The position numbers were made by a program, and so were the translations under genes. DNA of 64,000 nt from an uncultured Nocardioides sp. (GTDB taxonomy: Bacteria; Actinomycetota; Actinomycetes; Propionibacteriales; Nocardioidaceae): contig NZ_CANKZF010000002.1 of assembly GCF_947488515.1 (NCBI RefSeq), positions 470,294 through 534,293 of the forward strand. Direction: 5' to 3'. Shown here one piece after another: positions 17,652 through 25,606 of the stretch; within the stretch, counting starts at the first letter, position 1, and every line of letters starts with the position of its first letter. The notes below the pieces were generated by a model that was not told the origin of the DNA, searched no databases, and saw only the letters and a list, made by a program, of their open reading frames with translations.

Positions 17652-17680
17652 TTCTCCTGCGATCCTCGAACCACTACAGT
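17652..17680 (+). promoter_or_regulatory. Possible metF promoter
   Basis: TTCTCC (17652-17657) and TACAGT (17675-17680) are 17 bp apart, and the first operator of the tandem pair starts 11 bp downstream. The -35 match is weak; position relative to the operators supports it. Confidence 0.45.
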
Positions 17681-17690
17681 GAGCACTTCT

Positions 17691-17726
17691 GATGCGTATC
17701 ACGAGATGAGTTGCTCCATGCGCAAC
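17691..17726 (+). promoter_or_regulatory. Tandem operator pair of the betaine regulon, metF
   Basis: Two 17-bp sites of the form GTTGCG-N5-CGCAAC start 19 bp apart. The first (17691-17707) is degenerate, with left half GATGCG. The second (17710-17726) is GTTGCT-CCATG-CGCAAC, one mismatch, and overlaps the metF start codon. Same layout as at 29099, 36619 and 38463. Confidence 0.6.
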
Positions 17727-18563
17727 AAGCGATCAGCCGCCACGCTCATCCGGCTCCTCCAGCACGCCCGCTACGAGGTCCTGCCGACAGCCTCGACCGA
17801 GGAGAAGGTGCTCGAGCACCTGCCCCGCGACCGGGTGGTCACCGTGACGGCATCGCCGGGCAAGGGCCTCGAGGCGACCTTCGACCTCGCCGAGCGCCTC
17901 ACCGGGCACGGCTACGTCGTGGTGCCCCACCTCGCGGCCCGGATGGTGACCGGCCGGACCGAGCTGCAGGAGATCGCGGACCGGCTCGTCGGCAAGGGCA
18001 TCAGCAGGGTCTTCGTGCCCGGTGGCGACGCCGAACCGGCGGGCGACTATCCCGACGCGCTCGCGCTGCTGCAGGACCTGCGCGAGATCGGGTCGCCGTT
18101 CTCCCACGTCGGCATCACCGGCTATCCCGAGTCCCACCCGACGATCAACGACGACCTCACCGTCCAGTCGATGTGGGACAAGCGGCACTACGCCACCCAC
18201 ATCGTCAGCAACCTGACCTTCGACCCCACCCTCGTCCGCGACTGGATCCGCCGGCTCCGCAATCGCGGTGTGGCCATGCCGCTGCTGCTCGGCATCCCGG
18301 GGCCGGTCGAGCGCGCCAAGCTGCTCGGCATGGCCACCCGCATCGGGGTGGGGGAGTCGACGAAGTTCCTCGCCAAGAACAAGGGGCTGTTCGCCCGGCT
18401 CGCGGCACCCGGCGGGTTCACCGGCGAGAGCTTCCTGGAGAAGTGCGCACCGGCCCTGGGCGAGGAGGGTGCCCTCGTCGAGGGCCTCCACGTCTTCACC
18501 TTCAACCAGATCGGCGAGACCGAGGCCTGGCGCACCGACCTGCTCCGACGGCTCGGCGACTAG
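17718..18563 (+). CDS. metF: Methylenetetrahydrofolate reductase (MetF-type)
   Basis: 281-aa flavin-dependent reductase interconverting 5,10-methylene-THF and 5-methyl-THF. Recognisable parts are VTVTASPGKGLEATFDLAERL, GDAEPAGDYPDALALL, HVGITGYPESHP, and the late IPGPVERAKLL and LHVFTFNQIGETEAW. ATG at 17718 is preferred over in-frame ATG 17706 and GTG 17679 because a promoter and operators overlap the earlier codons; a GTG start would place the promoter inside the gene. Beside a corrinoid methyltransferase cluster it probably runs in the oxidative direction, turning the methyl-THF made by the methyltransferases into methylene-THF. A biosynthetic (methionine) role cannot be excluded. Confidence 0.87.
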   Translation: MRNKRSAATLIRLLQHARYEVLPTASTEEKVLEHLPRDRVVTVTASPGKGLEATFDLAERLTGHGYVVVPHLAARMVTGRTELQEIADRLVGKGISRVFVPGGDAEPAGDYPDALALLQDLREIGSPFSHVGITGYPESHPTINDDLTVQSMWDKRHYATHIVSNLTFDPTLVRDWIRRLRNRGVAMPLLLGIPGPVERAKLLGMATRIGVGESTKFLAKNKGLFARLAAPGGFTGESFLEKCAPALGEEGALVEGLHVFTFNQIGETEAWRTDLLRRLGD

Positions 18564-19234
18564 ACCACGAGGTCGGCGAGCGCCTGCTCGAGGCCGTGGT
18601 CGCCGGTCGCCACCACGGTGAGCGGCAGCCCGAGTCTCTCGGCCGCGTCGGCAGCCTGGGCGCGGAGCTCCTCGTCGGGCTCCTGGGCCAACCACACGAC
18701 GCGCGTGTAGTGGCCGAAGTAGGTGTCGTGGAGCTCGGGGTGGCGGTCGAGGCCCAGCTCCTGGATGACGGTGCGGTCGAACGACCGGACGAGGAAGTCG
18801 GTCAGGAGGTAGGTGCCCGGCTGCTCGTCGAAGAACCGCTCGAGGCGCGACGGCCCGGCGAAGACGTCGTAGCAGTGCAGCCCGGGGAGTCGCTGGATCC
18901 CGAGGTCGTCGCAGACGCCGTCGAGGGCGCCGTACGTCCCGCAGTCGGCGTAGCCGACGACGACGCGACCGTAGGACGGCCCCAGCCTGGCGGCCAGTGC
19001 GCGCACCTGGTCGGCGATCCGGTCCGGGTGGTTGTGGAGGAGCGGGGGAAGGGGGTGGACGTCGACGGGCCAGCCGCGCCGCGCGACGACCGCGGCCGCC
19101 GGCTGGGCGATCGCGCCGCACGCGATCAGCGCTATGCGTACTTCAGGGACTGCCTCAGGGACTGCCTCAGGGATTGAACGAGAGCTGGTCGACGAAGGCG
19201 TCGTTGAAGTCGGGACGGTCGGAGAGCTCGACAT
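18560..19234 (-). CDS. DUF1638 protein of corrinoid methyltransferase clusters
   Basis: 224-aa protein of the DUF1638 type; function unknown. The core begins near VRIALIACGA and contains the conserved VGYADCGTYGALD, LHCYDVFAG, GTYLLTDFLVRSFD and LGLDRHPEL motifs, with several invariant Cys/His/Asp residues that could hold a metal or contact cobalamin. No ATG, GTG or TTG lies closer to the core than the ATG at 19234, so either the gene overlaps the ASKHA gene by 68 bp or a rare start is used. It is the last gene of the iclR1-mtgC-mtgA-ASKHA operon. It is convergent with metF: its stop overlaps the metF stop by 4 bp. Confidence 0.78.
   Translation of the reverse strand: MSSSPTVPTSTTPSSTSSRSIPEAVPEAVPEVRIALIACGAIAQPAAAVVARRGWPVDVHPLPPLLHNHPDRIADQVRALAARLGPSYGRVVVGYADCGTYGALDGVCDDLGIQRLPGLHCYDVFAGPSRLERFFDEQPGTYLLTDFLVRSFDRTVIQELGLDRHPELHDTYFGHYTRVVWLAQEPDEELRAQAADAAERLGLPLTVVATGDHGLEQALADLVV
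19144..19173 (+). repeat. 12-bp tandem repeat at the ASKHA-DUF1638 junction
   Basis: CAGGGACTGCCT occurs twice in full plus a half copy and spans the stop codon of the ASKHA gene. It adds repeated PEAV residues to the start of the DUF1638 frame. Confidence 0.8.
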
Positions 19235-21155
19235 AGGTCACCTCCTCCAGCAGGGCCAGCGCACCGGCCCGCTCGCGCACCGACAGCAGCGCCATCTTCG
19301 CGCCCTCGCCGGCGACGTTGCCCGCGGCCACGATGCGCAGCACCGGGAGCTGGGGCACCAGACCGATGCGCACGGCCGAGGCAGGGGAGAGGTAGCTCCC
19401 GAACGAGCCGGCGAGCAGCACCTGCTGCACGTCGCGGTGCTCGAGCCCGAGCTCCTCGAGGAGCAGGGACCAGCCGGTGGAGATCGCCGCCTTGGCGAAC
19501 TGCAGCTCGCGCACGTCGCGCTGGGAGAGGTAGACGCACTCGGCGGTCTCGGCCTCGGGCGTGGGCCGGTGCAGGATGAAGACGCGCTCCTCGCCGATGC
19601 GGGACATGCGGTCGGCCAGCGCGGGGGCGATCTCCTTGGCGTCCTCGTCGGGCACGAGGCGGCCGCTGGCGTCGAGCAGCTTGACCTTCACCAGCTCGGC
19701 GACGGCGTCGACGAGGCCCGAGCCGCACAGGCCCTTGGGCTCGACGTCGCCGATGACACCGAGGGTGACCGCCGGGCCGTCGCCCTCGGCGTGCGGGTCG
19801 AGGGTGATCACCTCGATGGCCCCGTCGGCGGCACGCATGCCGCAGCGGATGGCGCCACCCTCGAACGCCGGGCCGGCAGGGGCCGCCGTCGAGAGGATGG
19901 TCTCGCCGTCGCTGAGCACGATCTCGCAGTTGGTGCCGACGTCGATGAAGAGGCGGGTGCGCTTGTCGCGGTCCATGCCGCTCGCGAGCATGCCCGCGAC
20001 GATGTCGCCGCCGACGTAGGCGCCGAGGGCGGGGAAGAAGAACGCGCGGGCGCGGGGGTGCAGGCTGATCCCGATGTCGGACGCGAGCACCGACGGCGGT
20101 TGCGCGGCGGACATCACGAACGGGGCGACGCCCAGCGGCTCGGGATCGATCCCCAGCGCGAGCGCGGTCATGGTGGCGTTGCCCGCGACCGCGACCTCGT
20201 AGACGTGGGCCGGGTCGACGCCGGCCTCGCGGCACACCTGGCCGGCGAGCTCGGCGAGCGTGCGGCCGGCGGCGTCCCGGAGCATCTCGAGCGCGTCCTT
20301 GTCCATCATCGTCGCGCTGATCCGGGTGATGACGTCGCCGCCGAAGGGCTGCTGCGCGTTGAGCATCGAGGCGACGGCCAGCGGGGTGCCGGTGCCGACG
20401 TCGAGGAGCGTCCCGACCACGGTGGTGGTGCCGAGGTCGAAGGCGATGGCGTAGCGCGCGGCTGTGGTGTCGCCGGGCTCCACGTCGATGAGGTCCTCGT
20501 CGACGATCACCGCGGTGACCTTGAAGTCGGCCGCGCGCAGCACGGTCGAGAGCCGGCGCAGCACGTGGAGGTCGGCGGTCAGCTCGAGGTCGTCGATGGC
20601 GTCGGTGAGGCGTACGAGGTCGGTGCGCTGGTCGGCCAGCGTGGCCTCGTCGAGCTCGACGTAGCGCTTCTGCAGCGCTGGTCGCAGGATCACCTGACGG
20701 CCGATGCCGACGGTCGCGGCCTTCGGGCGCGTGGTCAGCGGGGGGACCTCGACGGCGAGGTCGCGCGTGGCGTGGACCAGGCACCCCAGCCGCCAGCCGT
20801 CGGAGAGCTGGCCGGCGGTGAAGGTGCGCGCGTCGTGCCGGGTGACCGGCACCTCGACATCGGAGGTGATCTGGATCTTGCACTTGTGGCAGGTGCCGTG
20901 GCCACCGCACGTGGAGTCGATGGCGATGCCGTTCCACGACGCGGCGTCGAAGACGGTGACGCCGGGAGGCACGCGGACGCTGCGCTGCGCCGGGGGTACG
21001 TCGGCCCCGCCCTCCGCCTTGGCGTGCACGGTGAAGGACAGGTCGACACGGCCGGTGCCGTCGTGCTGGGCCGGGTCGGTGCCCGGCCTCTCGATCAGGC
21101 CCTCGCGGGCGACGTCGGCGATCGAGAAGTCGGGCCCCTCCGGAGGTTGGCTCAC
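19167..21155 (-). CDS. ASKHA/2Fe-2S corrinoid-protein reactivating ATPase (RACo-like)
   Basis: 662-aa reductive activator of corrinoid proteins. The N-terminal ferredoxin domain has Cys83, Cys89 and Cys92 in CGGHGTCHKC and Cys125 in RLGC, a plant-type 2Fe-2S set. After a linker comes the ASKHA ATPase domain from about residue 235, with FDLGTTTVVG (phosphate 1), FIDVGTNCEIVL and LLAGSFGSYL. RACo-type proteins use ATP to return accidentally oxidised Co(II) corrinoid to Co(I). This would be essential for a cobalamin methyltransferase working in an organism exposed to oxygen. The gene lies 7 bp downstream of the methyl-THF methyltransferase gene. Confidence 0.9.
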   Translation of the reverse strand: MSQPPEGPDFSIADVAREGLIERPGTDPAQHDGTGRVDLSFTVHAKAEGGADVPPAQRSVRVPPGVTVFDAASWNGIAIDSTCGGHGTCHKCKIQITSDVEVPVTRHDARTFTAGQLSDGWRLGCLVHATRDLAVEVPPLTTRPKAATVGIGRQVILRPALQKRYVELDEATLADQRTDLVRLTDAIDDLELTADLHVLRRLSTVLRAADFKVTAVIVDEDLIDVEPGDTTAARYAIAFDLGTTTVVGTLLDVGTGTPLAVASMLNAQQPFGGDVITRISATMMDKDALEMLRDAAGRTLAELAGQVCREAGVDPAHVYEVAVAGNATMTALALGIDPEPLGVAPFVMSAAQPPSVLASDIGISLHPRARAFFFPALGAYVGGDIVAGMLASGMDRDKRTRLFIDVGTNCEIVLSDGETILSTAAPAGPAFEGGAIRCGMRAADGAIEVITLDPHAEGDGPAVTLGVIGDVEPKGLCGSGLVDAVAELVKVKLLDASGRLVPDEDAKEIAPALADRMSRIGEERVFILHRPTPEAETAECVYLSQRDVRELQFAKAAISTGWSLLLEELGLEHRDVQQVLLAGSFGSYLSPASAVRIGLVPQLPVLRIVAAGNVAGEGAKMALLSVRERAGALALLEEVTYVELSDRPDFNDAFVDQLSFNP

Positions 21156-21162
21156 GACGGCG

Positions 21163-22047
21163 TCACGCGGTGGCTTCCGCGGCCTGCTTGGCGCGGTGGG
21201 CGGTGATCCACGCCATGCCCCAGTCGTCGTGACCGAGGAACACGTCGGCCGCCTTGACCGCCTCGACGACGTGGGGGGTGCGGGTGTCCATGATCGCGCT
21301 CGTCAGCCCCGAGGTCATCGCCATGGGGAGCCAGGTGCCGTTGAGGGTGTGCCGGCCCGGCATCCCGAAGGAGACGTTGGAGGCGCCGCAGGTCATGTTG
21401 ACGCCGAAGTCGTCGCGGATGCGTCGCATCACCTCGAAGGTCACCAGGCTCGTGCTGGTGTCGGCCCCGATGGGCATGGCCAGGGGGTCGATGACGATGT
21501 CGGCCTGCGCGATGCCGTACTCCTGGGTGGCGACGCGGACGATCTTGCCGGTGAGCTCGACGCGCTTGTCGGCCTCCATCGGGATCTCGTCGTGGTCGTT
21601 GGGCAGGGCGATGATCGCGGCGTCGTACTTCTTCACCAGCGGGAGGATCGCCGCCATGCGGTCGTCCTCGGCGGTGATCGAGTTGACCAGGGCACGGCCC
21701 TGGTAGACCGAGAGGCCGGCCTCGAGCGCCTCGACGACCGAGGAGTCGATGCAGATCGGGAGGTCGGTCAGCTCCTGGACCATCTGGATCGCCTTGGCCA
21801 GCAGCTCGGGCTCGTCGGTGAGCGGGACGCCCATGTTGATGTCGAGCACGTCGGCGCCGCCCTCGACCTGCGCCTTGACGTCGCGCTCGATCGCCGAGAG
21901 GTCGCCGTCGCGGAGCTGCTCCTGGAAGATGCGGCGCCCGGTGGGGTTGATCCGCTCGCCGATGAGGGTGAAGCGCGTGTCGTGACCGATGACCACCTCG
22001 CGGGTGGCCGAGCGCAGGACCGTGCGCAGCGGCTCGGCGGGGCTCAC
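21163..22047 (-). CDS. Methylcobalamin:tetrahydrofolate methyltransferase (MtgA-like)
   Basis: 294-aa pterin-binding TIM-barrel enzyme of the dihydropteroate synthase superfamily (MtgA/AcsE/MtvA type). Motifs are GERINPTGRR, DINMGVP, IDSSVVEALEAGL, LVNSI, DPLAMPIG and CGASNVSFG. It lacks the other domains of methionine synthase. It would move the methyl group from the methylated corrinoid protein to THF, giving 5-methyl-THF. The GTG start overlaps the corrinoid gene stop (GTGA), so the partners are made together. Confidence 0.92.
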   Translation of the reverse strand: MSPAEPLRTVLRSATREVVIGHDTRFTLIGERINPTGRRIFQEQLRDGDLSAIERDVKAQVEGGADVLDINMGVPLTDEPELLAKAIQMVQELTDLPICIDSSVVEALEAGLSVYQGRALVNSITAEDDRMAAILPLVKKYDAAIIALPNDHDEIPMEADKRVELTGKIVRVATQEYGIAQADIVIDPLAMPIGADTSTSLVTFEVMRRIRDDFGVNMTCGASNVSFGMPGRHTLNGTWLPMAMTSGLTSAIMDTRTPHVVEAVKAADVFLGHDDWGMAWITAHRAKQAAEATA

Positions 22048-22709
22048 GCGGGGACCTTGGTGCGCTTGGCCTCGATCAGGCTCTTGGCGCGCTTGACGGT
22101 CTGGGAGGCGTCGGCGGCGTAGCCGTCGGCCCCGACCGCGTCGGCGTACTCCTGGGTGACGGGTGCGCCGCCGACCATCACGATCACCTCGTTGCGGATG
22201 CCGGCCTTCTCGAGGGCGTTCATGTTGGCCTTGAACATCGGCATGGTGGTGGTGAGGAACGCCGAGAAGCCGACGATGTCGGGCTGGTGCTCCTCGATCG
22301 CCGCCACGAACTTCTCCGGGGCCACCTGCACGCCGAGGTCGATCACCTCGAAGCCGGCGCCCTCGAGCATGATGTTGACGAGGTTCTTGCCGATGTCGTG
22401 GACGTCGCCCTTCACCGTCCCCATCAGGAACTTGCCGACGGTCGCCACGCCGGTCTCGGCGAGCAACGGCCGGAGCCGCTCCATCGCGCCGGCCATGGCG
22501 CGCCCGGCGATGAGCATCTCGGGGACGAAGAAGTCACCGCGCTCGAACCGCGCGCCGACCTCCTCCAGCGAGGGGATCAGGGCGTCGAAGAGCAGCGTCT
22601 GCGGCTCCATCGAGAGGCCCAGGCCCTCCTCGGTCAGCTCGAGCACACGCGGGGCGTTGCCCACGAGGGTCTCGTCGTAGAGGGCCTGAAGGATGTCCTC
22701 GGGGGTCAT
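22044..22709 (-). CDS. Corrinoid (B12-binding) methyl carrier protein, MttC/MtgC-like
   Basis: 221-aa methyl carrier. An N-terminal helical cap domain (about 1-88, PSLEEVGARFERGDFFVPE) precedes the B12-binding Rossmann domain with the cobalt-ligating motif GDVHDIGKNL (His104), then VIDLGVQV and VGFSAFLTTTM. It accepts the methyl group from the MttB-family enzyme and gives it to the MtgA-like protein. Its ATG overlaps the iclR1 stop (ATGA) and its stop overlaps the next start, placing it in a tight operon. Confidence 0.94.
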   Translation of the reverse strand: MTPEDILQALYDETLVGNAPRVLELTEEGLGLSMEPQTLLFDALIPSLEEVGARFERGDFFVPEMLIAGRAMAGAMERLRPLLAETGVATVGKFLMGTVKGDVHDIGKNLVNIMLEGAGFEVIDLGVQVAPEKFVAAIEEHQPDIVGFSAFLTTTMPMFKANMNALEKAGIRNEVIVMVGGAPVTQEYADAVGADGYAADASQTVKRAKSLIEAKRTKVPA

Positions 22710-23503
22710 GCGACCACCTCCTGGGTGCGGGCAGCTCGGTGTGCGGGGTCGGTGTGGGCGGGACCGCGAAGCAGCGTGGACAGCGCGGTGGACTGGTCGA
22801 GCAGGTGGCGTCCGAGCTCGTCGAGCCGCTCGGCCAGCCGGGCCGTGGGGCCCGAGATCCCGAGCGAGGCGACCACGTCGCCGCGGAGGCCGAAGACCGG
22901 GACGGCGATGCCGGTGAGCCCGATCTCCAGCTCGTCCTCGGTGACGGTCCAGCCCCGGTCGCGGGCGCGCCGGCCGTCACGGCGTACGGCGTCCGCGTCG
23001 GGCAGCGTCGCCGGGGTGAGCTGCTCCAGCTCGCCCTCGGGGAGGTCGAGCGCGCCCCAGGCGAGGAGCACCTTGCCCAGCGCGGAGCAGTGGGCGGGGA
23101 CGTCGATCTCGGTCCAGTCGCGGGTGCCCAGGAGGTAGGTCGAGTCGATCTGGGCGACCTGGACCACCCGGTCGCCACGGGCGACGCTGAGGTGGACCGT
23201 CTCTCCGGTGTCGGAGCCGATGCGCTCCATGACCGGGCGGGCCAGCCGGACCAGCTCGTCCCACGGGTCGTGCCGTGCGGCGTAGAGCCAGAACAGCCGA
23301 CCGGCGACGTAGGACCCGGACCCGACGCGCTCCAGCAGCCCCGACCGCTCGAGGGCGGCGAGCAGCCGCGAGGTCGTCGACTTCGCCAGCCCGCTCGCGT
23401 CCTGGAGCTCGGCGAAGGACATCGGCTCGTCGGCGTGGACGACCGTCGCGACGAGGTCGGCGGCGCGGTCCAGTGCACGCGTCCCGGTGGCGGACTCGCT
23501 CAC
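22706..23503 (-). CDS. IclR family regulator 1
   Basis: 265-aa IclR-type regulator with a winged helix-turn-helix (about 10-75; SFAELQDASGLAKSTTSRLL) and a C-terminal effector domain with GETVHLSVARGD, PAHCSALGKVLLA and VAVPVFG-type segments. It is the first gene of the corrinoid operon and is divergent from the mttB-type gene. The 30-bp palindrome between them is the likely operator, so it probably controls itself and both sides; its ligand may be betaine or a product. Confidence 0.92.
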   Translation of the reverse strand: MSESATGTRALDRAADLVATVVHADEPMSFAELQDASGLAKSTTSRLLAALERSGLLERVGSGSYVAGRLFWLYAARHDPWDELVRLARPVMERIGSDTGETVHLSVARGDRVVQVAQIDSTYLLGTRDWTEIDVPAHCSALGKVLLAWGALDLPEGELEQLTPATLPDADAVRRDGRRARDRGWTVTEDELEIGLTGIAVPVFGLRGDVVASLGISGPTARLAERLDELGRHLLDQSTALSTLLRGPAHTDPAHRAARTQEVVA

Positions 23504-23539
23504 GGACGGCTCCTTCGGTCGAGGGGTTCACAGGCGTTC

Positions 23540-23569
23540 CATGATGTGGAACCGTGGTTCCACATCATG
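23540..23569. promoter_or_regulatory. 30-bp perfect palindrome, probable IclR1 operator
   Basis: The arm CATGATGTGGAACC is repeated inverted with only GT between the arms. It contains overlapping TTCCA/TGGAA elements typical of IclR sites. It sits between the divergent iclR1 (start 23503) and methyltransferase (start 23641) genes. Confidence 0.75.
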
Positions 23570-23640
23570 AGGCTAGAAGCCGCCGCGAGCCGAGGTCAAG
23601 GGGTCAGCGGAGTCGAGCCGCCAGCGACCCAGGAGGTCCC

Positions 23641-25080
23641 GTGTTCCGCAACGCGATGCCGCGCTACGAGGTTTTGTCCGAAGAGGCGGTGGCCACCCTC
23701 GACAAGGGGTGGCGGCGGCTGATGACCGAGATCGGCGTCGAGTTCATGGACGACCGCGCGCTCGAGCTGTTCCGCAAGGCCGGCCAGCGGGTCGAGGACA
23801 ACACGGTCTTCCTCGATCCCGACTTCGTCCTCGAGCAGGTCGCCAAGGCGCCGCGCGAGTTCGACGTGCAGGCCCGCAACCACGACAACGACATCCACAT
23901 CGGCGGCGACTCGATGGCGTTCGGCGCGGTCTACGGCCCGCCGTTCGTGCGGCAGGGCGACGTACGACGCGACGCGACGATGGACGACTTCCGGAACTTC
24001 ACCAAGCTCGCCCAGTCGTTCGCGGTGCTCGACTCGGCCGGTGGCGTCATCTGCGAACCCAACGACACCCCGCTCGACAGCCGGCACCTCGACATGACCT
24101 ACGCGCTGCAGACGCTGACCGACAAGATCTACATGGGCAACGTGGTCTCGGGGGTCAACGCCGCTGACACCATCGCGATGAGCTCGATCCTCTTCGGGTC
24201 CCGCGAGGCCATCGAGGAGACCCCGGCGACGATCTCGCTGATCAACTGCAACTCGCCCCTGCGCTGGGACGACCGGATGCTCGAGGCGCAGTTCGAGTAC
24301 TCCGGTGCCGGCCAGCCCGTGGTGCTGACCCCGTTCATCCTGATGGGCGCGATGTCGCCGGTGACCATCCCGGCGGCCCTGGTGCAGCAGATCGTCGAGG
24401 CCCTGTCGGGGATCGCGCTCTCGCAGCTGATCCGTCCCGGGACCCCGGTGATCTTCGGGTCGTTCCTCTCCAACATCGACATGCAGTCGGGATCGCCGAC
24501 CTTCGGCACCCCGGAGTCCGGGCTCGGGCTGCTCTGCACCGGTCAGATCGCGCGGCACTTCGGGCTCCCGTTCCGCACCGGTGGCGGCCTGACCTCCTCG
24601 CAGGTGGCCGACGCGCAGGCCGGCTACGAGGCGCTGATGACCCTGATGCCGACCTTCCTCGCCGGCGCCAACTGGGTGATGCACTCCGCCGGCTGGCTGG
24701 AGGGCGGCCTGGTGGCGGGCTACGAGAAGTTCATCGTCGACATCGAGCTGCTCCAGATGCTGCGCCACGAGTTCACCCCGCTCGAGATCGACGAGGCCTC
24801 GATGGCCTTCGACGCGCACCAGGAGGTCGGCCACGGTGGCCACTTCCTCGGCGCGATGCACACGATGGAGCGCTTCCGCACCTGCTTCTACCGGCCGCTG
24901 CTCTCGTCGTCGGAGAACTACGAGCGGTGGATGCGCAACGGCGGTCACGACGCCAACGACCGGGCCCAGGTCACGTACCAGAAGACGCTCGAGGACTACG
25001 AGCAGCCCGCGCTCGACGACGCGATCCGCGAGGAGCTCGAGGACTACGTCATCCGCCGGCGCGCCGAGCTCGGCGACTGA
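23641..25080 (+). CDS. MttB superfamily trimethylamine-type corrinoid methyltransferase (MtgB-like), no pyrrolysine
   Basis: 479-aa TIM-barrel methyltransferase of the MttB superfamily. The frame is open without an in-frame UAG, so it belongs to the non-pyrrolysine branch, whose characterised members demethylate quaternary amines such as glycine betaine (MtgB) or proline betaine. Visible parts: YEVLSEEAVATLDKGW, AFGAVYGPPFVRQGD, PLDSRHLDMTYALQTLTDK, TPFILMGAMSPVTI and QEVGHGGHFLGAMHTM. GTG at 23641 is preceded by AGGAGG at ideal distance. Next to corrinoid, MtgA-like, choline and betaine genes, the likely reaction is glycine betaine to dimethylglycine with methyl transfer to the corrinoid protein. 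Substrate is inferred from context. Confidence 0.9.
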   Translation: MFRNAMPRYEVLSEEAVATLDKGWRRLMTEIGVEFMDDRALELFRKAGQRVEDNTVFLDPDFVLEQVAKAPREFDVQARNHDNDIHIGGDSMAFGAVYGPPFVRQGDVRRDATMDDFRNFTKLAQSFAVLDSAGGVICEPNDTPLDSRHLDMTYALQTLTDKIYMGNVVSGVNAADTIAMSSILFGSREAIEETPATISLINCNSPLRWDDRMLEAQFEYSGAGQPVVLTPFILMGAMSPVTIPAALVQQIVEALSGIALSQLIRPGTPVIFGSFLSNIDMQSGSPTFGTPESGLGLLCTGQIARHFGLPFRTGGGLTSSQVADAQAGYEALMTLMPTFLAGANWVMHSAGWLEGGLVAGYEKFIVDIELLQMLRHEFTPLEIDEASMAFDAHQEVGHGGHFLGAMHTMERFRTCFYRPLLSSSENYERWMRNGGHDANDRAQVTYQKTLEDYEQPALDDAIREELEDYVIRRRAELGD

Positions 25081-25152
25081 CCGCCAAGGCCACATCCGCC
25101 GCACGTGTGCGGGCCGGGGGCGACGCCCGCGCAGCTGGCGTACGCCGTCGAG

Positions 25153-25506
25153 GTGGCGGCACATCGCGCCGCTCCGCGGCTCGTCGCTGCGATCTGCCGC
25201 CACTCGCACGTGCTGGCCGCCGGGGTGGCCGCCGGGGTGGCGGCACATCGCGCCGCTCCGCGGCTCGTCGCTGCGATCTGCCGCCACTCGCACGTGCTGG
25301 CCGCCGGGGTGGCGGCACATCGCACCGCTCCGCGGCACATCGCTGCGATCTGCCGCCACCCGCACGTGCTGGCTGCCGGGGTGGCGGCATATGGCACCGC
25401 TCCGCGGCTCGTCGCTGCGATCTGCCGCCACCCGCACGTGCTGACTGCCGGGGTGGCGGCACATGGCACGGGTCCGCGGCTCGTCGCTGCGATCTGCCGC
25501 CACCCC
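25153..25506. repeat. 72-bp tandem hairpin repeat array (about 4.75 copies)
   Basis: Units start at 25153, 25237, 25309, 25381 and 25453; a 12-bp partial duplication lies between the first two (25225-25236). Each unit begins GTGGCGGCACAT and about 40 bp later has ATCTGCCGCCAC, a near-perfect 12-bp inverted repeat, so every copy can fold into a hairpin. The array fills the 526-bp gap between the convergent methyltransferase and fhs genes. Similar strings flank it (GGCCACATCCGCCGCAC at 25088, GGCCACCTCCGCCGCAC at 25556). Since 72 is divisible by 3 it stays open in several frames, but the frames look non-coding. Confidence 0.9.
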
Positions 25507-25606
25507 AGGCTTCGTGTCAGGACGGTGTCCTCGTGACCAGCGCGAGGGCGAGCGCGGCCACCTCCGCCGCACATGCGGCCGCGCGGCCCGTACGACGAGC
25601 GCGGGC

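Noticed and set aside
21163..22709. Split methionine synthase (MetH)
   Set aside because: Homocysteine-binding and activation domains are absent, and the partners lie with an MttB-type gene and a RACo-like reactivator.
23641..25080. Pyrrolysine-containing trimethylamine methyltransferase
   Set aside because: No in-frame UAG exists and no pyl genes are visible; it belongs to the non-pyrrolysine MttB branch.
25153..25506. CRISPR array
   Set aside because: There are no unique spacers between repeats, units are 72 bp and directly adjacent, and no cas genes are near.
25081..25606. Open frames through the repeat array
   Set aside because: The 72-bp unit is a multiple of three and free of stops in some frames; repetitive Ala/Arg-rich translations and no ribosome site indicate non-coding DNA.
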